From: Paraburkholderia sediminicola
GTDB lineage: Bacteria > Pseudomonadota > Gammaproteobacteria > Burkholderiales > Burkholderiaceae
NCBI RefSeq assembly: GCF_902859805.1
Contig: NZ_CADIKC010000006.1
Location: forward strand, 186,001-250,000
Direction of reading: 5' to 3'
DNA: 64,000 nucleotides
Part shown: positions 42,640 through 51,427 of the stretch, piece by piece
How the letters are laid out: each line of letters starts with the position of its first letter
Position numbering within the stretch: the first letter of the stretch is position 1
The notes under the pieces: model-generated
Database searches by the model: none
Told to the model about the DNA's origin: nothing
What the model saw: only the letters and a program-made list of their open reading frames with translations
Translations under genes and position numbers: made by a program

Positions 42640-43833
42640 CTATCGCGACTTAAAACTCGCCGACCACTTCATCGCCGGCAGTTCGACCAGCCGGTAGAAC
42701 ACGTAGGCCACCGGCACGGCCACCAGCATGTAGCCGAACGACGGCCAGATCGACATCTGCAGCGACGAACGGAACAGGATCGACGACAGCAGCACAAAGA
42801 TCGGCAGATGGATCAGGTACAGCGAAAAGCTGAAATCGCCGAACCGTGAAAGGAGCCGCACGCCAAGGGTATTGGCCTGATCACCATCAGGGCGCTCCAG
42901 CGCCTTGTACAGATAGAAGGCAAAGCCGACCGCCCAGAGCTGGAATGCCCCGTACTGGCCGAAATGAAACGCCGCGCAGCCGAGCGCAATGAACGCCGCG
43001 GCGAGCACGTAGAGCCAGACCGACGAACGCGTATCCGGCGTGCTACGGGCCTTCGCGTCCGCAATCCACGCGCCGAGCATCCACGAAAACCAGTAGGACG
43101 TGAAGAACTGCAAATCGTGGCGTTCGAACACATAGGCCGAAACCACATTGATCACCGCGACGATCGCCAGCACGGAAGTCATGCCCAGACGCCGGCGCAG
43201 CGCGAATAGCAGCGGATAGATCGCGTAGAACTGCACTTCGAGCGATAGCGTCCAGAGCGCGCCGTTCGACCCAAACGTCTTGCCGGCCACGCCTTGCAGC
43301 GAAAACAGGTTGACGAGGAAGGCCTGCAGGCCGATCTCGCGGATCTTGTGGTTGACCGGCGGCAATTGCAAGCTGACCCAGTCGAGTGCAAAAGTCAGCA
43401 CGAGCGCTGCCAGCAAAACCGGATAAATCCGCGCGAAACGGCGGATCCAGAAATTGCCGGTGTCGAGCCGGTAGTCGGGATTTTTTGCCAGACGTAGCGC
43501 ACCGCCGCGATGAATGCAGTAGCCGCTGATCACGAAGAAAATCGGCACGCCGGCCGAACCCCACGCAATCGGAAAGGTCAGGTAAGCCGCGATCGTACTC
43601 AGACTGAAGGAATGGCCGACACTCTGGTGAAAAGTCTGCATGCCCACCCATTCAACCTGGCGGCAATGAAAATACGCGACCAGAAGCGCGGCGAAGCCCC
43701 GCATGGCGTCGATTACATGTTCCTTGCCGGCGCTCTCGGCGCGCGCTTCGCTCTGCGCGCGCGGCGCGGCGGCCTTGCGTGACGGGGAAAGGGGCAGGGA
43801 TGAGCCGGCGGCATCCAGTGCTGAGTCGCTCAT
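42640..43833 (-). CDS. bceS: Acyltransferase family 3, exopolysaccharide acylation
   Basis: A 397-residue membrane acyltransferase. The family signatures are DAMRGFAALLVAYFHCRQVEW with the active-site His, AGVPIFFVISGYCIHRGGAL, and RRFARIYPVLLAALVLTF. About ten helices are predicted. With BceO it would acylate cepacian sugars. It reads toward the RHS island, and its stop TAG at 42640 is immediately followed by the SymE remnant with no terminator of its own visible before it. The C-terminal end (KWSASFKSR) looks complete. Confidence 0.88.
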   Translation of the reverse strand: MSDSALDAAGSSLPLSPSRKAAAPRAQSEARAESAGKEHVIDAMRGFAALLVAYFHCRQVEWVGMQTFHQSVGHSFSLSTIAAYLTFPIAWGSAGVPIFFVISGYCIHRGGALRLAKNPDYRLDTGNFWIRRFARIYPVLLAALVLTFALDWVSLQLPPVNHKIREIGLQAFLVNLFSLQGVAGKTFGSNGALWTLSLEVQFYAIYPLLFALRRRLGMTSVLAIVAVINVVSAYVFERHDLQFFTSYWFSWMLGAWIADAKARSTPDTRSSVWLYVLAAAFIALGCAAFHFGQYGAFQLWAVGFAFYLYKALERPDGDQANTLGVRLLSRFGDFSFSLYLIHLPIFVLLSSILFRSSLQMSIWPSFGYMLVAVPVAYVFYRLVELPAMKWSASFKSR

Positions 43834-44075
43834 ACGCGGTCCTTATTCTGAGGGAAAAAAAGCTTATTCCGCGGGCACGCCATGCGCGCCCGCGGTGCAT
43901 CACATGCTAGTGCACAGCGGAGCTAAAAAAACGATAAAAAATTGCGTGGCAAATCGAATTAAATGGCGATTTTGTGACGAAGTGTAATTCCGCATAAGTA
44001 CTTGCTACATCGAATTATTTACCGCTTTTGTTGTGCTAATTTAAAGCACGGATTCTCTTGACCAGAGGTGAAGTC

Positions 44076-44219
44076 ATGAACCTGCATTTACTCGCCGGCA
44101 TTGCCGTGCTGCTGATCCTTGTCGCAGCCTCCGCCTACCGCGAGGCGCTGCGCAACGAGCCGATCCGCCGTTTTCGGATGAACCCGGGCAAGCTGCCCCA
44201 GATCGACGAGAACGAATGA
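44076..44219 (+). CDS. Small single-span membrane protein (47 aa)
   Basis: A 47-residue protein with a good ribosome site (AGAGGTG at 44064-44070). The N-terminal 20 residues are a transmembrane helix (NLHLLAGIAVLLILVAASAY), followed by a basic/acidic cytoplasmic tail (REALRNEPIRRFRMN, then PGKLPQIDENE). I do not recognise it. Codon use is like that of its neighbours (high GC at third positions), which supports it being real. It lies between bceS and galU in an AT-rich area. An inverted repeat GTGCT (44033-44037) with AGCAC (44045-44049) sits just upstream and could be an operator. Confidence 0.6.
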   Translation: MNLHLLAGIAVLLILVAASAYREALRNEPIRRFRMNPGKLPQIDENE

Positions 44220-44525
44220 GCGGTGTCCGGGGGCGCCTTCGTACATCCACGATGCACCCCCGGACGCGCTTGAGATGGCCCGCGATCCGCTTCGCCGGAT
44301 ACGTAAAATTTTCGGAATTTCAGAAAATAATTCGATACGAATACGTAATTGTTTCCTGATGCATGTCACGATCCGGAATATCGAAGGCCAATCGATTTAT
44401 TTATCTGGATCGAGAAAAATTAATGCACGAAATAGATTGATTTTTTTGTTAATCTTTTCGGCGACATCAAGTGGCCGCGAGGCCCGCGAACACACTAATT
44501 TCTAACCGATGTGGGAATGCCTACC
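44220..44525. other. Intergenic before galU
   Basis: About 300 bases. A GC hairpin, GTCCGGGGG (44225-44233) with CCCCCGGAC (44257-44265), follows the small gene without a T-run. Then comes an AT-rich stretch (44300-44460) that probably carries the galU promoter. No gene is supported here. Confidence 0.5.
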
Positions 44526-45443
44526 ATGCTGAAAGTCACCAAAGCCGTGTTTCCCGTAGCGGGCCTCGGGACACGCTTTTTGCCGGCTACCAAAGCAAGT
44601 CCCAAGGAAATGCTGCCGATCGTCGACAAGCCGCTGATTCAGTACGCGGTTGAAGAGGCGATTGCCGCCGGCATCACCGAGATGATCTTCGTGACGGGCC
44701 GCAGCAAGCGCGCTATCGAAGATCATTTCGACAAGTCCTACGAGATCGAAGCCGAACTCGAGGCACGCAACAAACAGAAACTGCTCGACCTCGTGCGCAG
44801 CATCAAGCCGGCTAACGTCGACTGCTTCTATGTGCGCCAGGCCGAAGCCCTCGGTCTGGGCCACGCGGTGCTGTGCGCCGAGAAACTGGTGGGCGACAGC
44901 CCGTTTGCCGTGATTCTGGCGGACGACTTGCTGCACAGCTCCAAGCCGGTGATGAGCCAGCTCGTCGACACCTTCAACCACTATCACAGCTCGGTGATCG
45001 GCGTCGAAACCATCGCGCGCGAAGACAGCCGTTCGTACGGCGTCGTGGATGGCCGCGAGTGGGAAGACAATGTGATCAAGCTGTCGGGCATCGTCGAAAA
45101 GCCGGCACCGGACAAGGCGCCGTCGAACCTCGGCGTGGTGGGCCGCTATGTGCTGATGCCGACTATCTTCAAGCATATCCGTGCGCTCAAGCCGGGTGCA
45201 GGCGGTGAGCTGCAATTGACCGATGCGGTGCAATCGCTGCTGACCGAAGAGCAGGTGCTCGCGTATCGCTACTTCGGCACACGCTTCGATTGCGGCAGCA
45301 AGTTGGGCTATCTGAAGGCGACGGTGGAATTCGCGCTGCGTCATCCGGAAGTGAAAGCGGAATTCGAAGCGTATTTGCAAACCTATATGCAGGCGAATAT
45401 GCAGGTTGGCGCGCCGGCTCAGTACACGGCTGAAGCCGCTTAA
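44526..45443 (+). CDS. galU: UTP-glucose-1-phosphate uridylyltransferase
   Basis: A 305-residue GalU/bceT enzyme that makes UDP-glucose for BceB, BceC and OtsA. Signatures are KAVFPVAGLGTRFLPATKA with the nucleotide loop, KEMLPIVDKPLIQYAVEEA, and GIVEKPAPDKAPSNLGVVGRYVL. Possible starts are GTG 44511, ATG 44517 and ATG 44526; the last fits the family N-terminus (LKVTKAVFP) and has GGGA about 9 bases upstream. It closes the exopolysaccharide locus, as bceT does in described bce-II clusters, and is followed by a good terminator. Confidence 0.95.
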   Translation: MLKVTKAVFPVAGLGTRFLPATKASPKEMLPIVDKPLIQYAVEEAIAAGITEMIFVTGRSKRAIEDHFDKSYEIEAELEARNKQKLLDLVRSIKPANVDCFYVRQAEALGLGHAVLCAEKLVGDSPFAVILADDLLHSSKPVMSQLVDTFNHYHSSVIGVETIAREDSRSYGVVDGREWEDNVIKLSGIVEKPAPDKAPSNLGVVGRYVLMPTIFKHIRALKPGAGGELQLTDAVQSLLTEEQVLAYRYFGTRFDCGSKLGYLKATVEFALRHPEVKAEFEAYLQTYMQANMQVGAPAQYTAEAA

Positions 45444-45505
45444 GGTGTAGGAAACTCTTCACGCTTCACGCAGAAGCAACGCGCAACACTACCGCGCAAA
45501 TTAAA

Positions 45506-45538
45506 ACGGGCGCCGCATCATGCGGCGCCCGTCTTTCT
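45506..45538 (+). terminator. Intrinsic terminator of galU
   Basis: ACGGGCGCCGCA (45506-45517) pairs with TGCGGCGCCCGT (45521-45532) over a 3-base loop, followed by CTTTCTAT. It may also help to separate galU from the convergent glcB. Confidence 0.85.
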
Positions 45539-45616
45539 ATCTGGCCGGGTTTGCGGCCGAGGCCTGGGCGGCTCGCAAGATTGAGCCGTGTACCCGGACC
45601 ACGCGCAAAAAGGCCT

Positions 45617-47791
45617 TTACTGCGCCTTCTTCACTTCCAGCCGGAACTTATGCAGCAACGGTTCCGTGTAGCCGCTCGGCTGTTCACGTCCTTCGAACAC
45701 CAGCGCTTGCGCGGCCTTGAACGCCAGCGTGTCGAAGCCCGGCGCCATCGGCTGGTAGTGCGGATCGCCCGCGTTCTGCTCGTCGACCACCTTCGCCATG
45801 CGCTTGAAGGTCTCTTCGACCAGCTCGCGCGTGACCACACCGTGATGCAGCCAGTTTGCAATGTGCTGGCTGGAGATACGCAGCGTCGCGCGGTCTTCCA
45901 TCAGACCGACGTTGTGAATATCCGGCACCTTCGAGCAGCCCACGCCCTGATCGACCCAGCGCACCACGTAGCCGAGAATGCCTTGAGCGTTGTTCTCGAC
46001 TTCGCTGCGGATCTCATCCGCGTTCCACTTCGCTTCGGCGACGACTGGAATCGTCAGCAGACCGTCGAGCAGTTCGTCGCGCACCTTGGAGTAGTCCGTG
46101 CGCTCGAGCTCCTGCTGAACCGCCTGCACGTCGACCTGGTGATAGTGCAACGCGTGCAGCGTCGCGGCGGTCGGCGAGGGCACCCATGCAGTGTTCGCGC
46201 CGGCCTTCGGATGCGCGATCTTCTGTTCGAGCATGGCGTGCATCAGGTCCGGCATCGCCCACATGCCCTTGCCGATCTGCGAGCGGCCACGCAGGCCCGC
46301 GCTCAAACCGACCAGCACGTTGCTGCGTTCGTACGCGGCAATCCATGCGCTCGACTTCATGTCGCCCTTGCGCATCATCGGACCGGCTTCCATCGCCGTG
46401 TGCATTTCGTCGCCGGTGCGGTCGAGGAAACCCGTGTTGATGAACGCGACACGCTCGGACGCTTCGCCGATACAGGCGAGCAGGTTGACGGAGGTGCGGC
46501 GCTCCTCGTCCATGATGCCCATCTTGATCGTGTTGCGCGGCAGCTTCAGCAGGTCTTCGACGCGCGCGAACAGTTCGCTCGCGAACGCGACTTCGGCCGG
46601 GCCGTGCATTTTCGGCTTGACGATATAGATTGAACCGGTGCGCGAATTCAGCTTGTGCTTGCGGTCGTGCAGTGCGCACAGCGCGGTGATGACGCCATCG
46701 AGAATGCCTTCCGGAATCTCCTTGCCGTCTTTCGTCAGCACGGCCGGGTTCGTCATCAAATGACCGACGTTGCGAACGAACAGCAGCGAGCGGCCATGCA
46801 GCACGACCGGCGCCGTACCGTTCGCGGCGGTGTACACGCGATCGGCGTTCAGACTGCGCGTGAAGGTCTTGCCGCCCTTCGTGACTTCTTCAGTCAGGGT
46901 GCCGTTCATCAGGCCGAGCCAGTTGCGATAGAGCTGGACCTTGTCGTCCGCATCCACGGCTGCAACCGAGTCTTCGCAGTCGATGATCGTGCTCACCGCG
47001 GCTTCGACCAGCACATCCTTCACGTGCGCCGAATCGGTCTTGCCGATCGAATCGTTCGCGTCGATCTGGATTTCGAAGTGCAGGCCGTTGTGCTTCAACA
47101 GGACGGCGGACGGTGCGCTCGCCTCGCCCTGATAGCCGATGAATTGCGCCGGCGTTTTCAGCTCGGTCTTGCCGCTCTTCAGCGTGACGACGAGCTTGCC
47201 GCCTTCGACGCTATACAACGTGGCGTCGACGTGCGAGCCGTTCGCGAGCGGGGCCGCCTGGTCGAGAAACTTGCGGGCGTAGGCGATCACCGCGGCGCCA
47301 CGCACCGGGTTGAAGGCCTTCTGCTTTTCGGCGCCGTTGGTCTCGGGGATCGCATCGGTGCCGTACAGCGCGTCGTACAGGCTGCCCCAGCGCGCGTTGG
47401 CCGCGTTCAGCGCATAGCGCTGATTCGACAGCGGCACGACGAGTTGCGGGCCGGCCTGTTCGGCGATTTCGGTGTCCACCTGGTCGGTCGTGGCTTTGAC
47501 GCTTGCCGGCGACGGCACGATGTAGCCGATGCCTTCGAGGAAGGCACGGTACGCGCGCAGATCGCGCACCGGACCCGGATTGGCGCGATGCCAGCTGTCG
47601 AGTTCGGTTTGCAGGCGGTCGCGCTCGGCCAGCAGCGCACGGTTTTTCGGCGCCAGCTCATGCACGAGGGCGTCGAAACCTGACCAGAATGCGGCGCTGT
47701 CGATTCCGGTGCCGGGCAGGGCTTCGGTTTCGACGAACTGGTCGAGGTTGGCGGCGACTTGCAGTCCACCGCGCGTGTTCATCTGAGTCAT
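45617..47791 (-). CDS. glcB: Malate synthase G
   Basis: A 724-residue malate synthase G (family about 720-725), condensing glyoxylate with acetyl-CoA. Signatures include IDCEDSVAAVDADDK near residue 265, LLFVRNVGHLMTNPAV, IMDEERRTSVNLLACI and the catalytic region IAFINTGFLDRTGDEMHT (as RVAFINTGFLDR). The ATG at 47791 has GGAG 6 bases upstream; a longer frame from 47830 has no site. With the GlcG-like gene upstream on the same strand it forms a glycolate/glyoxylate unit. No glcDEF genes are in the window. Confidence 0.96.
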   Translation of the reverse strand: MTQMNTRGGLQVAANLDQFVETEALPGTGIDSAAFWSGFDALVHELAPKNRALLAERDRLQTELDSWHRANPGPVRDLRAYRAFLEGIGYIVPSPASVKATTDQVDTEIAEQAGPQLVVPLSNQRYALNAANARWGSLYDALYGTDAIPETNGAEKQKAFNPVRGAAVIAYARKFLDQAAPLANGSHVDATLYSVEGGKLVVTLKSGKTELKTPAQFIGYQGEASAPSAVLLKHNGLHFEIQIDANDSIGKTDSAHVKDVLVEAAVSTIIDCEDSVAAVDADDKVQLYRNWLGLMNGTLTEEVTKGGKTFTRSLNADRVYTAANGTAPVVLHGRSLLFVRNVGHLMTNPAVLTKDGKEIPEGILDGVITALCALHDRKHKLNSRTGSIYIVKPKMHGPAEVAFASELFARVEDLLKLPRNTIKMGIMDEERRTSVNLLACIGEASERVAFINTGFLDRTGDEMHTAMEAGPMMRKGDMKSSAWIAAYERSNVLVGLSAGLRGRSQIGKGMWAMPDLMHAMLEQKIAHPKAGANTAWVPSPTAATLHALHYHQVDVQAVQQELERTDYSKVRDELLDGLLTIPVVAEAKWNADEIRSEVENNAQGILGYVVRWVDQGVGCSKVPDIHNVGLMEDRATLRISSQHIANWLHHGVVTRELVEETFKRMAKVVDEQNAGDPHYQPMAPGFDTLAFKAAQALVFEGREQPSGYTEPLLHKFRLEVKKAQ

Positions 47792-47893
47792 CGACTGCTC
47801 CATCCTTGAATGGGACCGATGAGGGGGCATCGGTCCGTGTTGTGTTTCGTTTTTATTGCCGCCGCCTTGAACGGATTCCGAATGGCTCCGGAC

Positions 47894-48298
47894 TTAAGCA
47901 GCGATTGCCTGAATACCCGCCTTGGCGATCTGCGCGTCCTGATCCGACTTGACGCCCGACACGCCGACGGCGCCGACCACCTGACCGTCGACGATCACCG
48001 GCACGCCGCCTTCCAGCGTGCCTTGCAGCGGCGCGCTCAGGAATGCCGTGCGGCCGTTGTTGATCATGTCTTCGTATACCTTGGTTTCGCGGCGGCCGAT
48101 TGCCGAAGTACGGGCTTTTTCCGTCGCGATGTACGAGCTGGCCGGCGCGCTGCCGTCCAGACGCAGCATGCCGAGTTGATGGCCGCCGTCGTCGACCACC
48201 ACGATGGCAACGGCCCACTGGTTCTTCTCGGCCTCCGCGCGGGCGGCTTCGAGGATGCGGGTCGTTTCGGCAATGGTCAACACGGGTTTGCTCAGCAT
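47894..48298 (-). CDS. glcG: GlcG/HbpS family protein
   Basis: A 134-residue GlcG/HbpS (DUF336) protein. It has AVAIVVVDDGGHQLGMLRLDG, ATEKARTSAIGR and GVPVIVDGQVVGAVGVSG, the family's signature regions. Members bind haem or cobalamin, or act in glycolate and diol metabolism; GlcG's own role is unclear. It lies 100 bases upstream of glcB on the same strand, supporting the glycolate link. There is no signal peptide, so it is cytoplasmic. Confidence 0.88.
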   Translation of the reverse strand: MLSKPVLTIAETTRILEAARAEAEKNQWAVAIVVVDDGGHQLGMLRLDGSAPASSYIATEKARTSAIGRRETKVYEDMINNGRTAFLSAPLQGTLEGGVPVIVDGQVVGAVGVSGVKSDQDAQIAKAGIQAIAA

Positions 48299-48662
48299 AA
48301 TGAATTTCCTGTTTCGTTTATGGTAGGGATGCTTCTACAAGTTCAGTTCAGTGACGCACCGGAATGTGCCCGGCGCCGGCTCTGTCTTTGCCCGAGCGGT
48401 TCGATTGGGGATTTTACGTCCAAGCGTGGCCGGACGAAACGACCGCATCGCCCGGCCGGTTTCAGGCAGCATGGCGAACTCCGCCGGATTCGCAATCGTG
48501 CGGCGCAAACTCTTGCGCAGCAGGCGTTCCGAGGCGGACCGCCCTACAACGGAGCTCGGTAGGCCGCTCAAGTTCAGTGCGACCGATGCCCGGCAGCACG
48601 CGCCGGCGCTTTACAATCGAAGTTCAACACAAAAAGCGCGTGTTTCCCACACCACCCACACT
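48299..48662. other. Intergenic between glcG and the MOSC gene
   Basis: About 360 bases between divergent genes. A possible -10-like TACAAT lies near 48613, about 50 bases before the MOSC start. The rest is GC-rich and shows open frames with no motifs. No operator or hairpin stands out. Confidence 0.4.
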
Positions 48663-49538
48663 ATGCCTACCATCAGCGAGCTTTTCGTCTATCCGATCAA
48701 ATCCTGCGCCGGCATTGCGTTGAACGAGGCACGGCTGCTCGCCACCGGCCTCGAATACGATCGATGCTGGATGGTCACCGACCCGAGCGGCGCAATGCTC
48801 ACGCAGCGCGCGTATCCGCGCATGGCGCTGATCAGGGTCGAGCTCGGCGAACATGAACTCGTGATCCGCGCACCGGGCATGAGTGCGTTGCGTACGCCGC
48901 TCGAGGCCGCCGGGCTCAGCGCTCCGCGCAAGGTGCAAACCGTGGTCTGGCGCGACGCGGCCTATGGACTCGACACCGGAGAAGAGAGCGCAGCGTGGTT
49001 TTCTGCGTTTCTCGGCGTGCCTTCGCGGCTGCTGCGCTTCGATCCCGAACGCGAACGGCAGGTCGATCCGGACTACACCGCCAGCGTCTCCGGGGCCACC
49101 ACGTATTTCGCCGATGGTTTTCCGCTACTGGTGATCGGCCAGGCGTCCCTCGACGACCTGAACGTGCGCCTGAACCGTAAGGGCGCGCCGTCTGTTCCGA
49201 TCGACCGGTTTCGCCCGAACGTCGTGCTGACAGGGCTCGAAGCGTACGAAGAGGACTATGTCGAGAGTCTGAGCGTTGGCGGCGCTGCGGAGGAGGCCGT
49301 GGAACTGAAGCTGGTCAAGCTGTGCGCGCGCTGTCCGATGCCGACCGTCGATCAGGCGAAAGGCGCGCCCGATCCGGAGTGGCCAAACGAGCCGACGGAC
49401 ACGATGAGCGTCTACCGGGCGAATCCGCAGCGGGATGGGGCGGTGACGTTCGGCAATAATGCGCTCGTCGCGCGCGGGGCCGGGGCATGGCTGCGCGTCG
49501 GTCAAACGCTCGACGCTGAATTGGGCTTTGGCGATTAA
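48663..49538 (+). CDS. MOSC-domain molybdenum-binding protein (YcbX/mARC-like)
   Basis: A 291-residue protein with an N-terminal MOSC_N barrel (TISELFVYPIKSCAGIALNEA, GLEYDRCWMVTDPSG) and a C-terminal MOSC domain (RFRPNVVLTGLEAYEED) with the molybdenum-ligand cysteine region LCARCPMPTVDQ. Relatives (YcbX, mARC) reduce N-hydroxylated compounds. It lacks the C-terminal ferredoxin domain of YcbX, so it needs a separate electron donor. The open frame to 48351 is an artefact; the ATG at 48663 begins the family N-terminus. Its stop overlaps the convergent response-regulator stop by 4 bases. Confidence 0.88.
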   Translation: MPTISELFVYPIKSCAGIALNEARLLATGLEYDRCWMVTDPSGAMLTQRAYPRMALIRVELGEHELVIRAPGMSALRTPLEAAGLSAPRKVQTVVWRDAAYGLDTGEESAAWFSAFLGVPSRLLRFDPERERQVDPDYTASVSGATTYFADGFPLLVIGQASLDDLNVRLNRKGAPSVPIDRFRPNVVLTGLEAYEEDYVESLSVGGAAEEAVELKLVKLCARCPMPTVDQAKGAPDPEWPNEPTDTMSVYRANPQRDGAVTFGNNALVARGAGAWLRVGQTLDAELGFGD

Positions 49539-49915
49539 TGCCGATCACGCCCGGTCAGCGCCGCGAGGATCACCGGCATCGGCACGGGTTTGACAAAATG
49601 ATGATTGAATCCGGAGCGTAACGACTCACGCCTGTCCTCGGCGCGCGCGAGGCCGGTCACGGCGACCAGCATGGGCGCCGGCGTGTCGGCTTCATGGCGG
49701 ATGCGCCGGGCAACCGCGCGTCCGTCGAGACGCGGCATTTCGACATCGAGCAACGCGGCCCCCGGGTGCCACGCGCAATACTGCGCGATTGCGTCGAGGC
49801 CGTTGCGCGCGGTCCGGATGTCGAAACCGTGTGCGCTGAAATAGAGTACGTAGGCGGCCAGCAGATCCGGATCGTCGTCGGCGATCAGGAGGCGGGCGGC
49901 ATCATCAATGGACAT
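49535..49915 (-). CDS. Single-domain response regulator
   Basis: A 126-residue receiver (CheY-like) with no output domain. The acidic pocket is DDD at residues 13-15, the phospho-acceptor is Asp57 in ALLDVEMPRLDG, the Thr is in VAVTGLA and the Lys is in HFVKPVPM. It is divergent from the adjacent histidine kinase, its likely partner. Lacking an output domain, it would act by protein contact or as a phosphorelay intermediate. A longer frame to 50314 is antisense to the kinase and is rejected. Confidence 0.88.
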   Translation of the reverse strand: MSIDDAARLLIADDDPDLLAAYVLYFSAHGFDIRTARNGLDAIAQYCAWHPGAALLDVEMPRLDGRAVARRIRHEADTPAPMLVAVTGLARAEDRRESLRSGFNHHFVKPVPMPVILAALTGRDRH

Positions 49916-50030
49916 CCGGCTTCTCCAGGTTACGTACCTGGTATTGAGCAATTTGAGGTCCCGATAGAATCGGGGCTCACTATTCCGTTTTCTTCGCCCT
50001 TTCCGGCAAGGTGTCCTGCACTGCTTTCTT

Positions 50031-51239
50031 ATGAATAAATTACCGATTGGGGATGATGAGGAAGCGCGAATCGAACGCGATATCGAGGCGGTCAAGCGCA
50101 TCGACGCCGTGCCTTCGATCCTGCGGCTCATCTGCAAGAACACCGGGATGGGCTTTGCAGCGGTCGCCCGGGTCACGGAGCACAGCTGGACCGCCTGCGC
50201 GGTGCGTGACGAAGTGAACTTCGGTCTGGCCGCGGGTGGCCAGCTCGATCTGCACACCACGCTGTGTTTCGAATCGCGCGCCGCGCGTGCGTCGATCGTG
50301 ATTGATAACTTCAACGAAGATCCGGTCTATCACGGCCATCACACAGCGCGGATCTACAACCTGGGTAGTTATATTTCCGTACCGATCGTTTTGCCCGATG
50401 GCCGCTACTTCGGTAATCTCTGCGCGATCGATCCGAACCCGAATGAGTTATCCAACGCGCGCACGCTAGGCATGTTCGAGGTATTCGCCGATCTGATCGC
50501 GATCCAGCTCGCCTCGGAAGGCCGCGAACAGGCGGCTGAGGCGGCGCTGTTGCGCGAACGGGAGAATTCCGGCTTGCGCGAGCAGTTCATCGCCGTACTC
50601 GGGCACGACCTGCGCAATCCGCTTTCCGCGGTCAGCGCGACCGCCGAACTGCTGACGCTGCGCAAGAACGAGCCCGACCTCGTGAAAATCGGTCAGCGGC
50701 TGAAGACCACCACGTCGCGGATGGCCCGCCTGATCGACGACGTCATGGACTTCGCCCGCGGCCGGCTCGGTTCTGGCATTGGCGTGTCGATCGATGACGT
50801 CGACGATCTGGCGACCGCTTTGCGCGTGGTGGTCGCCGAAGCGCGCGAGGCCAATCCGCAGCGGTTGCTGGCCGATGACATCGCGATCTCCACGCGGGTT
50901 CGCTGCGACCGCATGCGTGTCCAGCAACTGCTTTCGAATCTGCTCGGCAATGCGATCACGCATGGCGCGGCTGAGTTGCCGGTCACGGTGCAAGCGCGGG
51001 TGGAGAGCGGCGAGTTTGTGCTGACCGTGTCGAACGGCGGCAACGTGATCGCGCCGGATACCTTGAGCAAGGTGTTCGAGCCTTACTGGCGCCCGCCTAC
51101 CAGCAAGCCGGGCGGAGGCCTCGGGCTCGGCCTGTATATCTGCAAGCAGATTGTCGGCGCGCACGGCGGCACGCTCGATGTCAGATCGAGCGCCACGGAA
51201 GGCACGGTGTTCGTCGCGAGATTGCCGATCGGAGTTTGA
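50031..51239 (+). CDS. GAF-domain sensor histidine kinase
   Basis: A 402-residue cytoplasmic kinase without membrane helices. Residues 15-165 are a GAF domain (SYISVPIVLPDGRYFGNLCAIDP). A coiled linker leads to HisKA with the phosphorylated His in VLGHDLRNPLSAVSA. HATPase_c follows with the N-box LLSNLLGNAITHGA and G-box GGGLGLGLYICKQIVGAHGG. The lack of a receiver in this protein fits a partnership with the divergent single-domain regulator. The GAF ligand is unknown. It is not obviously part of the nitrate operon, although it abuts its enhancer region. Confidence 0.9.
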   Translation: MNKLPIGDDEEARIERDIEAVKRIDAVPSILRLICKNTGMGFAAVARVTEHSWTACAVRDEVNFGLAAGGQLDLHTTLCFESRAARASIVIDNFNEDPVYHGHHTARIYNLGSYISVPIVLPDGRYFGNLCAIDPNPNELSNARTLGMFEVFADLIAIQLASEGREQAAEAALLRERENSGLREQFIAVLGHDLRNPLSAVSATAELLTLRKNEPDLVKIGQRLKTTTSRMARLIDDVMDFARGRLGSGIGVSIDDVDDLATALRVVVAEAREANPQRLLADDIAISTRVRCDRMRVQQLLSNLLGNAITHGAAELPVTVQARVESGEFVLTVSNGGNVIAPDTLSKVFEPYWRPPTSKPGGGLGLGLYICKQIVGAHGGTLDVRSSATEGTVFVARLPIGV

Positions 51240-51261
51240 GCGTGCACGGCGAGCTTCGGTC

Positions 51262-51297
51262 GCACGTGCACGGTGCTGCGTCGCACCATCGCTGTGC
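51262..51297 (+). promoter_or_regulatory. Two tandem NtrC-like binding sites
   Basis: Both copies fit the NtrC core GCAC-N7-GTGC exactly: GCAC 51262-51265 with GTGC 51273-51276, and GCAC 51283-51286 with GTGC 51294-51297. They are 21 bases apart centre to centre, two helical turns, so dimers would lie on the same DNA face. They sit about 135-156 bases upstream of the predicted sigma-54 start, the usual enhancer position. Confidence 0.8.
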
Positions 51298-51397
51298 CTC
51301 CCTGCATCAGGACGCGCCACGCACTCCGCTAGCAACCCACTAATGTCATAGGCAGCAAAGCCCCGTCCCACGGCGCTGCAGCGGGAATTTCACCCAA

Positions 51398-51414
51398 TTG
51401 GCACGGCCTTTGCG
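51398..51414 (+). promoter_or_regulatory. Sigma-54 promoter of the nitrate operon
   Basis: TTGGCACGGCCTTTGCG matches the -24/-12 consensus (TGGCAC-N5-TTGC). GG is at 51400-51401 and GC at 51412-51413, with the required 10 bases between. Transcription would begin near 51425. Confidence 0.88.
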
Positions 51415-51427
51415 TTAAGCCTTGCCA

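Noticed and set aside
45551..47683. Plus-strand frames of 360 and 342 codons opposite glcB
   Set aside because: They are shadows of malate synthase G, with no recognisable protein content.
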